DNA from: Microvirga thermotolerans
GTDB lineage: Bacteria; Pseudomonadota; Alphaproteobacteria; Rhizobiales; Beijerinckiaceae
Assembly (NCBI RefSeq): GCF_009363855.1
Contig: NZ_CP045423.1
Span: forward strand, 1 to 64,000
Length of the DNA stretch: 64,000 bases
Reading direction: 5' to 3'
Shown here: positions 20,755-30,150 of the stretch, piece after piece
How positions within the stretch are numbered: position 1 is the first letter of the stretch
How the letters are laid out: each line of letters starts with the position of its first letter
Notes under the pieces: generated by a model
The model's database searches: none
What the model was told of the DNA's origin: nothing
Seen by the model: the letters and a program-made list of their open reading frames with translations, nothing else
Made by a program: the position numbers and the translations under genes

Positions 20755-20778
20755 AGCCGCGCCCTAGCAGGCGCGGCT
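20755..20778. terminator. bidirectional hairpin terminator
   Basis: A 9-bp perfect stem AGCCGCGCC / GGCGCGGCT with a 6-nt loop between the convergent L,D-transpeptidase and NAD synthetase genes. U-tracts are poor. Confidence 0.55.
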
Positions 20779-22848
20779 TCACCCATTCTGAGATAGCGCC
20801 GCCTCGTCATCCGGCACGTTGCGGTCGAGCTCCTCCAGCCAGACACTCGATCCCGCATCTGAAGGGGCGCGCCAATCGCCCCGCGGGGACAGGGAGCCGC
20901 CGGACGAGATCTTTGGGCCGTTCGGCATCGCCGTGCGCTTGAACTGGCTGGTGATGAACCGCCCCAGGAAGACCCGCAGCCATCGCTTGATCTCGCCAAG
21001 GTCGTAGGCCCGATGCGAGCTCGGCGGGAGGTTCGGCGGCCAGGTGCCGGCTTCCGCATCTCTCCAGGCATGCCACGAAAGGTACGCGATCTTCGACGGG
21101 CGGAACCCATAGCGCGTGAGGTAGTACAGGTTGAAGTCCTGCAACGCGTAGGGACCAATCATGGCCTCCGTCGACTGGATCTGCCCCGAGGCATCCTGCG
21201 GCACCAGCTCCGGCGAGATCTCGGTCGCCAGGATTGCGTGCAGGATGCCGGCGGTCGTCTCATCGACGTCGCCCGAGGCGGCCACGAACCGGATCAGGTG
21301 CTGGATCAGCGTCTTCGAGACCGATGCATTGACGTTGTAGTGGGACATCTGGTCCCCGACGCCGTACGTGCACCAGCCCAGTCCCAGCTCGGACAGGTCG
21401 CCGGTCCCCACGACGATGCCCCGGTTGTGGTTGGCGAGCCGGAACAGGTAGTCGGTGCGCAGGCCCGCCTGCACGTTCTCGAACGTGACGTCGTAGACGG
21501 GCTGCCCCTCGGCGAAAGGATGCCCCATGTCGGAGAGCATCTGCCGGGCGACCGGGCGGATGTCGATCTCGGATGCAGTGACCCCGAGCGCCCGCATCAG
21601 GGCCCAGGCGTTGCCCTTGGTGCCCTCGCTGGTCGCGAAGCCCGGCAGGGTATAGGCGAGGATGTTGGTTCGCGGCAGGCCAAGCTTGTCCATGGCGCGG
21701 CAGCACACGAGAAGAGCCTGCGTCGAGTCGAGGCCGCCGGACACGCCGATGACGACCTTCTCGGTGCGGGTCGCTTGCAGGCGCTTCGCGAGCCCTTGGA
21801 CCTGGATGTTGTACGCCTCGTAGCAGTTGTCGGCCAGCTTGCTCGGATCCGACGGGACATACGGGAAACGCTCGACGGGCCGCCGGAGCGCGAGGGGCTC
21901 CTCCGGTGCGTCGACGGACAGGGGAATGACCCGGAAGTCGGCCGGCGTGACCCCCAACACGTCGCCGCAATCGCGGAAGGTGACGCGCCGCATCCGTTCC
22001 TGGCGCAGGCGCCCGAGGTCCACGTCGGCCACAGCCATGGTGGAATTGGCAGGAAAGCGTTCGGTCTCGGCCAGGCGCAGGCCGTCCTCGAAGATGCCGC
22101 CATGACCGTCCCAGGCGAGATCGGTCGTGGACTCGCCGGGGCCCGCCGCCGAATAGGCATAGGCCGCGACGCAGCGCATCGACTGGGAGCCGCACAGCAG
22201 GCGCCGGTCCTCGGCCTTGCCGATGGTGATGTTACTGGCTGAAAGGTTGAGCAGGATTTCCGCCCCGGCGAGCGCCGCCGCCGTGCTCGGCGGATGGGGC
22301 ACCCACATGTCCTCGCAGATCTCGACATGAAAGGTGAACGGGCAACTGCCCGCCGACCGGAACAGGAGGTCGATCCCCAAAGGAACCTCGCCCCCTGCGA
22401 TGGTGATGGTCTGGCCGCGGACCTCCGCCCCAGGGGCGAAGTAACGTCGCTCGTAGAATTCCCGGTAGTTGGGCAGGTAGGCCTTCGGCACGACGCCGAG
22501 GATGCGTCCGGCATGGATCACAATCGCCGCGTTATAGAGGCGGCCTCTGGAGCGGAGAGGCGCTCCGACCACGAAGGCCGGGAGCAGGTCGGCGCTGTCG
22601 GCTACGACGCGGCCAATCGCATCCTCGACGGCTTCGAGCAGGGCGTCCTGATGGAAGAGATCGTCAATCGAGTAAGCGGACAGTCCGAGCTCCGGGAACA
22701 CCATGAGGGCGATGCGCTCCTGATGGCCTTGGCGCAACAACTCCAGGGTACGCTCGGCATTGAAGCTTGGATTGGCCACATCCATCCTTGGGACACAGGT
22801 CGCGATGCGGACGAAGTCGTGGCGGTAGGGTGAGAAGAAAGAGATCAT
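20779..22848 (-). CDS. nadE: glutamine-dependent NAD+ synthetase
   Basis: About 689 residues in the two-domain arrangement. The N-terminal nitrilase-type glutaminase has Glu in [12 protein letters not shown], Lys in [10 protein letters not shown] and Cys in [10 protein letters not shown]. The C-terminal synthetase has the ATP-pyrophosphatase P-loop [13 protein letters not shown] and [12 protein letters not shown]. It amidates nicotinate adenine dinucleotide to NAD+ with glutamine as donor. ATG 22848 starts close to the fold ([12 protein letters not shown]). It is probably an extra copy carried by the transposon, possibly supporting NAD+ recovery; that role is speculative. Confidence 0.93.
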   Translation of the reverse strand: MISFFSPYRHDFVRIATCVPRMDVANPSFNAERTLELLRQGHQERIALMVFPELGLSAYSIDDLFHQDALLEAVEDAIGRVVADSADLLPAFVVGAPLRSRGRLYNAAIVIHAGRILGVVPKAYLPNYREFYERRYFAPGAEVRGQTITIAGGEVPLGIDLLFRSAGSCPFTFHVEICEDMWVPHPPSTAAALAGAEILLNLSASNITIGKAEDRRLLCGSQSMRCVAAYAYSAAGPGESTTDLAWDGHGGIFEDGLRLAETERFPANSTMAVADVDLGRLRQERMRRVTFRDCGDVLGVTPADFRVIPLSVDAPEEPLALRRPVERFPYVPSDPSKLADNCYEAYNIQVQGLAKRLQATRTEKVVIGVSGGLDSTQALLVCCRAMDKLGLPRTNILAYTLPGFATSEGTKGNAWALMRALGVTASEIDIRPVARQMLSDMGHPFAEGQPVYDVTFENVQAGLRTDYLFRLANHNRGIVVGTGDLSELGLGWCTYGVGDQMSHYNVNASVSKTLIQHLIRFVAASGDVDETTAGILHAILATEISPELVPQDASGQIQSTEAMIGPYALQDFNLYYLTRYGFRPSKIAYLSWHAWRDAEAGTWPPNLPPSSHRAYDLGEIKRWLRVFLGRFITSQFKRTAMPNGPKISSGGSLSPRGDWRAPSDAGSSVWLEELDRNVPDDEAALSQNG

Positions 22849-23041
22849 CCCGTGTTCCAGAGGTTCAGTCTCGCGATCCAAGTGCCGCCAGGCAACGAAC
22901 CCATTGCGGCCCCTGCCCCTCGCGGGTTGCTTCGGGCAGCATCTAGTTAGCGCGGCCAGGGCTGACGGGAACAGCAGTCAGGGCAAGCCGAGCCGCGCTG
23001 GAGCGCCTGACGAGCAGGTCGGCGCCGCTCGTTGCCGGTGT

Positions 23042-24406
23042 CTAACGTAGCGGGATGACCTCGCGGAATTTGCCCCCGGGTGATTGTTCCGGCGGCTCCT
23101 TCGCACGCTCGATCCGCACGTGCGTCGCGCCATTCGCCGTCAACAGACGCATCAGTTCGGCGTGCAGAACCTGCCAGACCCGATCAGCATCCGCTTCAGC
23201 AGCATACCGGAGGCGGACGCGGAGATTGGCGGGGGCAGTCTGAACGACCTGAAAGGCCTGGATCCCCGACACCCGAGCCGCCAAGGCACCGAACGCGAGG
23301 GGAGCCACTGTGACCGAATGGCCGTCGGTGCTCGGGAATGTCAAGACATCGGCGGCACGTCCTTGGACCCGAATGGCCGGAAGCGGGTTCCCGCACGGAC
23401 AGGGATCCGGCCTCTGCAGTACGCTGTCGCCGAGATCGTAGCGGAGGATCGGCTGCACCTTGTTGGCGAGGTTGCTCACCAGCACGGTGTGGGACGGCTC
23501 GCCTGGCGGCACGGGCCGATGGTCCGCATCGACAGGCTCCAACACGACCCAATCGCTGTTGACGTGCAGCCAGCCATGCTCGCAACCGTAGCTCAGGAAC
23601 GGGCATTCGGTTGCGGCATAGGAGTTGCCGACCTTGGTGCCGAACGTCCGTGCGATGCGGTCATACTCGTCCAGTGGCAACCCCTCCGCCGAAAGCGCCA
23701 CCAGGGCCGGCTTGATGTTGAGGCGGCCTGCCTCCTGTTCGCTGGCCAGGAGCGCCGCCATGCTGGCGTATGGGGCAACAACAACCGGACGGAAGCGGTT
23801 GAGTTGTGCGACCAGTTCCGGGATCGGGGTGTGCACCGACAGGACCTGAACGGCCCGACCCGGCCGACCCTTCTGCAGGCGAGCCGCGGCGACCGCGGAC
23901 GCGAAGTGTCCGCCGGTTGCCATCACCATCGCCGTGCGCCCGCCACCCGCCATGATCCGGAGGACGTCCCTGAAGCTGAGCCAATCTCTCAGCATCCGCA
24001 GCGCCATGGCGCTCGTCACCGCCAAGCTCCGGTCATCGATCAGGAACACCCCGCGTGTTCCAGTGGTTCCGGAGGTGGTGGCGACGAGATACCTGCCCAT
24101 CAGCCGCTCGCCGACGAGTTCCACGTTCGAAACGAAGGCCCGCACTTGATCGCGGGTTACGCTTTGATCCGTCACCCAATCGTCGAACCGCTCCATCAAC
24201 GCGCTCTTGCTGGTGACCGGCAGGCGGGCGGGATCGTCGACCCGATCAGGCAGGCGCCGATAAAGCTCACGATAATAAGGCGAATGGGTGCGGGCGAACA
24301 CGACCATCTCGGCGAAGCGCGCCTGCTGCCGCTGCACAATGGACTTCCCGCCGCGCCTCCTGGCCCTATGGGCGTCCAGGATTAGACGAAGGATGCTCTC
24401 ACTCAT
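23042..24406 (-). CDS. adenylate-forming ligase (phenylacetate-CoA ligase/CapK-like)
   Basis: About 454 residues from ATG 24406. The ATP-binding loop TTSGTTGTRGVF, the core YAATECPFLSYGCEHG, and a late RYDLGDSVLQRPDPCPCGNPLP (Asp and a Cys-pair loop) fit the PaaK/coenzyme-F390-synthetase branch of AMP-forming ligases. The carboxylate substrate is unknown. A 19-bp-spaced MerR-type promoter (24432-24462) ends about 25 bp upstream of the start, so transcription seems metal-responsive, which is unusual for this family. Family call firm; role unknown. Confidence 0.8.
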   Translation of the reverse strand: MSESILRLILDAHRARRRGGKSIVQRQQARFAEMVVFARTHSPYYRELYRRLPDRVDDPARLPVTSKSALMERFDDWVTDQSVTRDQVRAFVSNVELVGERLMGRYLVATTSGTTGTRGVFLIDDRSLAVTSAMALRMLRDWLSFRDVLRIMAGGGRTAMVMATGGHFASAVAAARLQKGRPGRAVQVLSVHTPIPELVAQLNRFRPVVVAPYASMAALLASEQEAGRLNIKPALVALSAEGLPLDEYDRIARTFGTKVGNSYAATECPFLSYGCEHGWLHVNSDWVVLEPVDADHRPVPPGEPSHTVLVSNLANKVQPILRYDLGDSVLQRPDPCPCGNPLPAIRVQGRAADVLTFPSTDGHSVTVAPLAFGALAARVSGIQAFQVVQTAPANLRVRLRYAAEADADRVWQVLHAELMRLLTANGATHVRIERAKEPPEQSPGGKFREVIPLR

Positions 24407-24431
24407 GATCGACCCGCCTGATATCCAGGGC

Positions 24432-24462
24432 AGGCTAAGTCCTCTAGCGGCTAGAGGGTCAA
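24432..24462 (-). promoter_or_regulatory. second MerR-type operator/promoter
   Basis: On the minus strand: -35 TTGACC (24457-24462), 19-bp spacer, -10 TAGCCT (24432-24437). The spacer contains CCTCTAG-cgg-CTAGAGG (24441-24457). The -10, the spacer length and the CTCTA...TAGAG core match the box of the metal ATPase, so the same MerR protein probably drives the ligase at 23042-24406. The remaining bases 24463-24734 show no gene. Confidence 0.75.
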
Positions 24463-24734
24463 TCCCCTCGGCAGGCCTCACGAGCAAGCTTGCGGCGCTC
24501 GTCCGTTATGGGCTCGTGACGACCGCTTGATGTCCAGTCTGATCCGCGTGCGAATTTGCCCCGATGACGCCGTGCCCCGTGGCGCGGCGCGCGGCTCCCG
24601 CTTGGTCCCTTCGGGCTCGCTCGTGGCGGCACCCTCCTCGCGGCGAGCATCCGCGTTCGCCCTGACGGGCGTGCGGCTCATCCCTGCCGCAGTCAACGAA
24701 CTGCCGGGCGGGGTGCATGAGGCGGCGACCGCCT

Positions 24735-25397
24735 CTATTGGTTTGCCGTCATGGTTGGGGATGTACGGCCGCCGAGCGAGGCCCAGGCCATGCCCTCGTC
24801 GCCCTCACGCTTGATGTAGACGTAGCCGGTCTTGTGCCACGGCAGGATGGCGTTGCGCTTGTTGTCGAGGATGAAGTCACCCCGGTTGGTGCGCACCATC
24901 ATGACCGCGTGTCCTGCGCCTTCCTCGTCGATGACCACGGTCATGCGCAGCGCCCGGCGTGGAAACCCGGCTTCGACAAGGAGTTTGCGCTTCACGAGCT
25001 GGTAGTCCTCGCAGTCGCCGGAGCCGTCCTCGGCGAAGTCCCAGCGGTCGTCGATGCCCCAGTGATCCTTGTCGGTCTTTGCCTTGATGTCGATATTCAC
25101 CTGGCGGTTGATCCGGATGAGGGTCTGCCAGTCCTTCGCCGAGAGATCGATGGCGGCCGGCTCGGATGGGTCAACGGCGCACTCCGCCGGGTTCTGTTCG
25201 CAGAAGCGGATCCAGCCCATGATTGGCTTGGCAGCGCCAACCTTGGCAACGGGCTGGGTGACGGCCGGCAGGGCGGCCATGGATTGCGCCTGCACCGCGC
25301 CCCCCATTAGGGCGAGGCTCAAGGCAAAGGCAGAGAGGCAAAGCGTGTTTCTGGGAAACGGCCGACCGTTCAGAAGCCCAAAGAAAGGTTGCCGCAT
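24735..25397 (-). CDS. transglutaminase-like cysteine peptidase (BTLCP)
   Basis: A 220-residue exported protein with signal peptide ending about AVQAQ (38). The catalytic triad is visible: Cys129 in GSGDCEDYQ, His163 in GAGHAVMMV and Asp178 in ILDNKRN. This matches the bacterial transglutaminase-like cysteine proteinase family (PF06035). LapG of this family cleaves adhesins, but many alphaproteobacterial members have no known substrate. No LapD-like partner is present here. Confidence 0.85.
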   Translation of the reverse strand: MRQPFFGLLNGRPFPRNTLCLSAFALSLALMGGAVQAQSMAALPAVTQPVAKVGAAKPIMGWIRFCEQNPAECAVDPSEPAAIDLSAKDWQTLIRINRQVNIDIKAKTDKDHWGIDDRWDFAEDGSGDCEDYQLVKRKLLVEAGFPRRALRMTVVIDEEGAGHAVMMVRTNRGDFILDNKRNAILPWHKTGYVYIKREGDEGMAWASLGGRTSPTMTANQ

Positions 25398-25515
25398 TGC
25401 CCCGCCGTGCCGTTAAGGTTTTGTTCATCAAACCTGACACAGCGAGATGGGCAATCTCAAGGCAGAAGTTAAACGAGAGTTAACAGGTCGCACCAGGTTT
25501 CGTTCCGAACCTTCA

Positions 25516-26022
25516 TCACCCGTGGCCCGCACTTAATGCCGCAGCGGTGATCTCCAGACGCCCGCTGACGTCATCGAACGAGAGGGCGTAGTGCATGTCG
25601 GCGCTGTCCCGGTGCGCCTCGCCGACGCTGAGAGCGGCGTCCCCCAACTCCAGCAGGATCTCGCCGCGCTGGTCTGCCGCCATTCGGGGATCGTAGGCAA
25701 CCATGGTAGCCCCGATCATTGTCAGGGTATCCTCAAGGAGGCGCTGCCCCGCCTCATCGTCGCCTTGGCGGAAGGTGGCCGCGATGGTGATCCGCTCTGT
25801 GGCGGGGCGGCCCACTGGGCTGGACACCTCGACCTCGACCTGGCGCGCCACGAACCGGCAGCGGGCTGGAGCGCACGCACTCTGCCGGACGCGCAGGTCG
25901 GAGCCGACCTGTTGCAGGGTCGGGTTGATCGTCTCGTCATACCGCTCGGGCGGGATATCGAAGGGATTGGCCGCGGCAGGGTATGCAAGCGTGGCGAAGA
26001 GCAGGGCAGCAGCAATTCTCAT
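25516..26022 (-). CDS. hypothetical periplasmic protein
   Basis: A 168-residue protein with a signal peptide (MRIAAALLFATLAYPAAANP). The mature part has two nearby Cys (SACAPARCRFVARQ) that could pair, and a beta-rich middle. No family was recognised. An upstream frame to 26112 exists, but the signal peptide fixes ATG 26022. Confidence 0.6.
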   Translation of the reverse strand: MRIAAALLFATLAYPAAANPFDIPPERYDETINPTLQQVGSDLRVRQSACAPARCRFVARQVEVEVSSPVGRPATERITIAATFRQGDDEAGQRLLEDTLTMIGATMVAYDPRMAADQRGEILLELGDAALSVGEAHRDSADMHYALSFDDVSGRLEITAAALSAGHG

Positions 26023-26337
26023 TGGACCCTCCGCGGGGCGCTGACGGGGATATGTCGTGGTCTGCCCCGTGCCGCATTGATCATCGTCGGCTCCGGCGGC
26101 ACGTCCCTGCATCCTGGAAGCGGATTATCAGGATCCCTCAGACAGCAAACAGTTAACAGGCCGATGCGAAGAGGGATCAATTCACCCTGATCGATCCACC
26201 CAGGGACGCCGCGACCGTGCTCGCCACGTTGCGCCGGGATATTGCTGCGTAGCACTTCGTGCAAGGTACTGGTGCAGCTTCCGTGCGAGGGTCAGTGGAT
26301 GTAACCTCGCTTGTGCTGTTCCAGTCAGGAGGGTGAC

Positions 26338-27081
26338 ATGCGGTCCGTCTCGCGCCTTTTTATCATGGCGACTGGCCTGCTCCTCACGTCCACGTTCGGT
26401 GCACAAGCCGATCCCATCATCTACTCCACCGGTGGTGTCGGAACCGATCTCCTCGCCCTTGATGTGAAGACCGGCGAAACAAAGGTGATCGGCAGCTTCG
26501 GCTATCCCGGCTCGGCCCCTCTCGCCTTTGGCGCGGACGGCAGACTCTACACCGTCACGGACTCGATGCGGCACGAGAACTCCAGGTCACAACTGGCAGT
26601 CGTTGACCCGAGCACAGGGAAGGCGACACCCATTGGCGAACCGCTTGAAAAGACCGTCCGCATCATGGCGCTCGGACCGGGGCCGGACGGAGGTCTGTAC
26701 GCCAGCGGAGTGATGGAGAACCGCCTCTACCGGATCGATGCCCAAACCGGTGTGTTCACCGAAGTCGGCCCATTCCAGGGCGGCAGGGACGTGATGGACT
26801 TTGCCACCAACCCCAAGGATGGCGCGATGTACGCGACCACCACGACGTCCCTCTACCGTCTTGACCCGAAGTCCGCCGCCCTGACGGAGGTGACCCGCTA
26901 CTCCAATGTGCCACCGAGCGTCATGGGGATCGTGTTCGACAGGGACGGTACGCTCTACGCCACCAACTACGGTGGGGAGAGCGCGCTCTACAGGATTGAT
27001 CCGACCACCGGCAGAGGCGAGAAGGTCGCCGGCTTTCCGCAGCGCAACGTCCACTCGGCCGACATGACGCCGGGGCGCTAG
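26338..27081 (+). CDS. exported beta-propeller-like protein
   Basis: A 247-residue protein with signal peptide (cleavage near GAQAD, about 24). The rest is a repeated pattern of 40-45 residues: LLALDVKTGETKVIG, LAVVDPSTGKATPIG, LYRIDAQTGVFTEVG, LYRLDPKSAALTEV, LYRIDPTTGRGEKVA. Each has a G-x-LY motif before it, typical of beta-propeller blades. A binding or structural role in the periplasm is inferred; ligand unknown. GAGG lies just upstream of ATG 26338. Confidence 0.65.
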   Translation: MRSVSRLFIMATGLLLTSTFGAQADPIIYSTGGVGTDLLALDVKTGETKVIGSFGYPGSAPLAFGADGRLYTVTDSMRHENSRSQLAVVDPSTGKATPIGEPLEKTVRIMALGPGPDGGLYASGVMENRLYRIDAQTGVFTEVGPFQGGRDVMDFATNPKDGAMYATTTTSLYRLDPKSAALTEVTRYSNVPPSVMGIVFDRDGTLYATNYGGESALYRIDPTTGRGEKVAGFPQRNVHSADMTPGR

Positions 27082-27172
27082 CACTTACCGGAGGGAAGTG
27101 GCGAGCGATTTGTCACGTGCGCGTGAGGATGCCGCGCTTTTCAATTCGGGCTTCGTGTGAGAGGTTCGCGGC

Positions 27173-27556
27173 ATGAAGCCATGGCTCGCCATCACACGTC
27201 TGCTCCCGATCCTCGCGGTCGTTGCCGTCGTGCTTGCCCCGTTCGCCGTCCCCGCGGCGGCGCGTGGGATGATCGCGCCCATAGCGGCGGCCGCCGCGAC
27301 GACAGATCCGACCCGCGCGGCCTATGACATGGCGATGGCCGCGGTGCAGTGCTGCCCGCCGGCATGGCCATCCAAGTCCGAAGGCCCCAAGGCCTGTCCG
27401 CTTGCGGCCTTGTGTCATGCAACAATTCTCCAGGGCGTTTCGACTGCAAGTGTGATGCTGCGCTGGTTCAGCCCTGCACAGGCTCGGGTGCCCGGGGATG
27501 ATGCCGCTCTGGAGACGCTGGCCCAGGCTCCGCCCTCCCGGCCCCCACAAGCCTAA
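27173..27556 (+). CDS. small Cys-rich exported protein, copy 1
   Basis: A 127-residue protein. It starts with an uncleaved-looking hydrophobic leader MKPWLAITRLLPILAVVAVV and ends in a Pro-rich tail PPSRPPQA. Between them are Cys clusters (AVQCCPPAW, KACPLAALCHATI). It is a clear paralogue of the protein at 33297-33665, sharing LAITRLL, the CCPP/CPLA-LC pattern and the same C-terminus. Lying just before PCuAC, it may handle periplasmic copper; that is inference. Confidence 0.6.
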   Translation: MKPWLAITRLLPILAVVAVVLAPFAVPAAARGMIAPIAAAAATTDPTRAAYDMAMAAVQCCPPAWPSKSEGPKACPLAALCHATILQGVSTASVMLRWFSPAQARVPGDDAALETLAQAPPSRPPQA

Positions 27557-27775
27557 GGACACCGCCGGCGCCAAGCGCCGGAAGCCGCGCGGCTGTCGCT
27601 GCGCGCCGACGCCGGCCATCTGTGTCATGGCCGCCGTCGACCCTGGGACACCCCAATAAAGCCGTCTCTGTGGGCCCGTCCTCTCGGCGGCGCTCCTTCG
27701 TGCAATTCCAGGACGGCCACGACACCTGATTGCAAATGTGATGATGCACCCCGACGAGGGGCGAAAGACACCAAA

Positions 27776-28279
27776 ATGACGAAGCGATTTCTCGTTGCTC
27801 TCCTATCGGGCCTCGCCATCGGCAGCATGCCGCCTGCGATGGCCCAGGCCCCTGGAACCTATCGTGCCGGCGCCGTCGTGGTGGAGGCGCCCTGGTCCCG
27901 GGCAACGCCCGGCGGCGCCAAGGTCGCTGGCGGCTACATGCGGATCACCAACACGGGCTCGGAGCCTGACCGTCTCGTCGGCGGCTCCACCGTCGTGGCC
28001 GAACGCTTCGAGGTGCATCGGTCGACGGTCGTCGAGGGCGTCGCCCGCATGGAACCCGTCACCGGAGGCCTGGAGATCGCCCCGGGTCAGACGGTCGAGC
28101 TGAAGCCGGGCGGCCTGCACGCCATGCTCGTCAATCTGCGCCAGGGCCTGAAGCCAGGCGAGACGGTGAAGGGCATGCTCGTGTTCGAGAAGGCCGGGGT
28201 GCTCAAGATCGAATACCAGGTCGGCGGTATCGGCGCGCAGGCGGCCCCCGCCGCAGCCAACGCCCACCACAACCACTGA
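27776..28279 (+). CDS. periplasmic copper chaperone PCuAC
   Basis: A 167-residue protein: signal peptide (about 1-24), then the PCuAC fold with the metal motif H81-X10-M92-X22-H115-X-M117 (RFEVHRS, RMEPV, GGLHAML). The C-terminus adds a His-rich tail NAHHNH. It binds Cu(I) and delivers it to oxidases with SCO. The SCO gene follows after 9 bp. A clear copper role within the island. Confidence 0.92.
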   Translation: MTKRFLVALLSGLAIGSMPPAMAQAPGTYRAGAVVVEAPWSRATPGGAKVAGGYMRITNTGSEPDRLVGGSTVVAERFEVHRSTVVEGVARMEPVTGGLEIAPGQTVELKPGGLHAMLVNLRQGLKPGETVKGMLVFEKAGVLKIEYQVGGIGAQAAPAAANAHHNH

Positions 28280-28288
28280 GGCAACGCG

Positions 28289-28927
28289 ATGTCATCCACT
28301 CTCAGGATCGTACGGTGGGTCACGTGGGGACTGGTGGCCCTGGTCATCTTTGTCGGGACCGGGATCGCAATTGGCTGGCTCCGAACGGAGTGGCTCGGCC
28401 AGCGCCCGCCCACCGTCGTCACGACCACAGGCACGCCGGCCGTCGGCGGCCCGTTCTCATTGGTGAACCACCGCGGCGAGCGCGTCACGCAGGACACGTT
28501 CAAAGGCAAGCCGACAGCGTACTTCTTCGGCTTCACCCACTGCCCGGAGGTCTGCCCAACGACGCTGTTCGAGATGAGCCAGCATCTCAAGGACCTCGGG
28601 CCCGACGCCGACCGCCTCAACGTCGTGTTCGTGACGGTCGATCCGGAGCGGGACACCCCCGAGTTGCTAAAGACCTACATGGAGAGCTTCGATCCCCGGA
28701 TCGTCGCGCTCACCGGTACCCCCGAGGAGATCGCGTCGGCCGCCAAGTCCTTCCGCATCGCCTACCGCAAGGTGCCGACCGAGGGCGGCAACTACACGAT
28801 GGAGCACACCGCGTCGGTGATCGTGACCGATGCCAAGGGCGAGCTCGTGACCCTGATCGACTATCACGAGGAGGCGCCGTCGGCGCTCGCCAAATTCCGG
28901 CGGGCGATCCGGGAGGATAAGGCATGA
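28289..28927 (+). CDS. SCO1/SenC-type copper and redox protein
   Basis: A 212-residue protein with one N-terminal membrane anchor and a thioredoxin-like fold. The copper ligands are visible: THCPEVCP (Cys85, Cys89) and His173 in YTMEHTASVIV. SCO matures the CuA site of cytochrome oxidase or acts as a thiol reductase. It starts 9 bp after PCuAC and overlaps dsbB (ATGA), forming an operon with the disulfide genes. Confidence 0.93.
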   Translation: MSSTLRIVRWVTWGLVALVIFVGTGIAIGWLRTEWLGQRPPTVVTTTGTPAVGGPFSLVNHRGERVTQDTFKGKPTAYFFGFTHCPEVCPTTLFEMSQHLKDLGPDADRLNVVFVTVDPERDTPELLKTYMESFDPRIVALTGTPEEIASAAKSFRIAYRKVPTEGGNYTMEHTASVIVTDAKGELVTLIDYHEEAPSALAKFRRAIREDKA

Positions 28928-29418
28928 ACGGGTCACATCGCATGCTCGGCCATGCTCTGCCCCCAAAGGCGTCGGCGGTTCCATCGGATCAGGAGATCCC
29001 TGACAGCCGTCACGCGTGGGGGCGCCTGTTCGCCGCCTGGATGATCGCGCTTGCCGCAACCGCCGGGGCGCTGTTCATCGGGGAGGTCATGGGACAGACG
29101 CCGTGCCATCTGTGCTGGCACCAACGCGTGTTCATGTTCCCGCTCGCCGTCATCCTGGCGGTGGCGACGTTCCGCGAGGATGCCGACGTCTGGCGCTACG
29201 CCTTGCCCGTCGCCGCGCTCGGATGGCTCGTCGCTGCATTCCACTCGCTGCTGTACGCCGGGATCATCCCCGAGGCGATCAAGCCCTGCGGACAAGGTCT
29301 GTCCTGCTCCAGCGCCGACATGACCGTTCTGGGTCTGCCGCTCCCCTACCTGTCGCTCACAGCCTTCACGGGCATCGCCGTTCTTCTCCCGGCCAGCCGA
29401 AAGAGATCCAATGTCTAA
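28924..29418 (+). CDS. disulfide bond formation protein DsbB-like
   Basis: A 164-residue four-helix membrane protein with the quinone-reactive pair CHLC (Cys61, Cys64) and the second pair CGQGLSC (Cys122, Cys128). The order and spacing match DsbB/BdbC, which reoxidises a DsbA-like partner. The partner gene follows and overlaps by 8 bp. The gene is intact. Confidence 0.93.
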   Translation: MNGSHRMLGHALPPKASAVPSDQEIPDSRHAWGRLFAAWMIALAATAGALFIGEVMGQTPCHLCWHQRVFMFPLAVILAVATFREDADVWRYALPVAALGWLVAAFHSLLYAGIIPEAIKPCGQGLSCSSADMTVLGLPLPYLSLTAFTGIAVLLPASRKRSNV

Positions 29419-30067
29419 ACGCCTCCTCGTTGCCTTGACGGCCCTGGTCGTGGTCTTCGCCTTTGCCGGCGGTGCCTTCCTGTACGACCGAAACGGCAAG
29501 GCGTCCGTGCTTGCGGAAACGCGCATGGCCGAATCTCTCGTGCGGCCGCATTCGCCGGTCATCGGCCCACGGGAGGCCCCGGTCACCATCGTTGAGTTCT
29601 TCGATCCGATGTGCGAGGCCTGCCGGGCCTTCTATCCCATCGTCAAGCAGATCCTCGCCGACTTCCCGAAGGACGTGCGCCTGGTCCTGCGATACACACC
29701 TTTCCATGAGGGAGCCGACACCGCGGTCCGGATCCTGGAGACGGCGCGCACGCAAGGACGGTTCGAGCCGGTTCTCGAAGCTCTGATTGCCACCCAGCCG
29801 GAATGGGCCGCACATGGCGCTCCCGATCTGGACAAGGCCTGGGGCGTCGCCAAGGTCGCCGGCCTCCAAGTGCAACGCGCCCAGGACGAGGCTTCCTCGC
29901 CCGAGATCACCCGCGTCCTGGAGCAGGACATCGCCGACGTGAAGGCCAACAACGTGCGGCAGACGCCGACCTTCTTCGTCAACGGCAAGCCGCTGACCCA
30001 TTTCGGCCCGCAGCAGCTCCGCGACCTGGTTCAACGCGAGGTCGAGCAGGCGCGGAAGGGGTCGTGA
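29411..30067 (+). CDS. DsbA-family thioredoxin-like thiol oxidoreductase
   Basis: A 218-residue protein with an N-terminal anchor/signal (1-24), then a DsbA-like thioredoxin fold with FFDPMCEACRAFYP (Cys68, Cys71) and the cis-Pro in RQTPTFFVNG. It is probably the BdbD/DsbG-type partner of the DsbB-like protein directly upstream. It fits periplasmic disulfide formation in metal-stressed cells. Confidence 0.92.
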   Translation: MSKRLLVALTALVVVFAFAGGAFLYDRNGKASVLAETRMAESLVRPHSPVIGPREAPVTIVEFFDPMCEACRAFYPIVKQILADFPKDVRLVLRYTPFHEGADTAVRILETARTQGRFEPVLEALIATQPEWAAHGAPDLDKAWGVAKVAGLQVQRAQDEASSPEITRVLEQDIADVKANNVRQTPTFFVNGKPLTHFGPQQLRDLVQREVEQARKGS

Positions 30068-30150
30068 CGCGCCCCATGCTCATGTGTCCCGTAAAACCCA
30101 ACAGGCCGCCAAGGTATTGTGCGGCGGCCCCACGATAGATTGAAGGCTCA

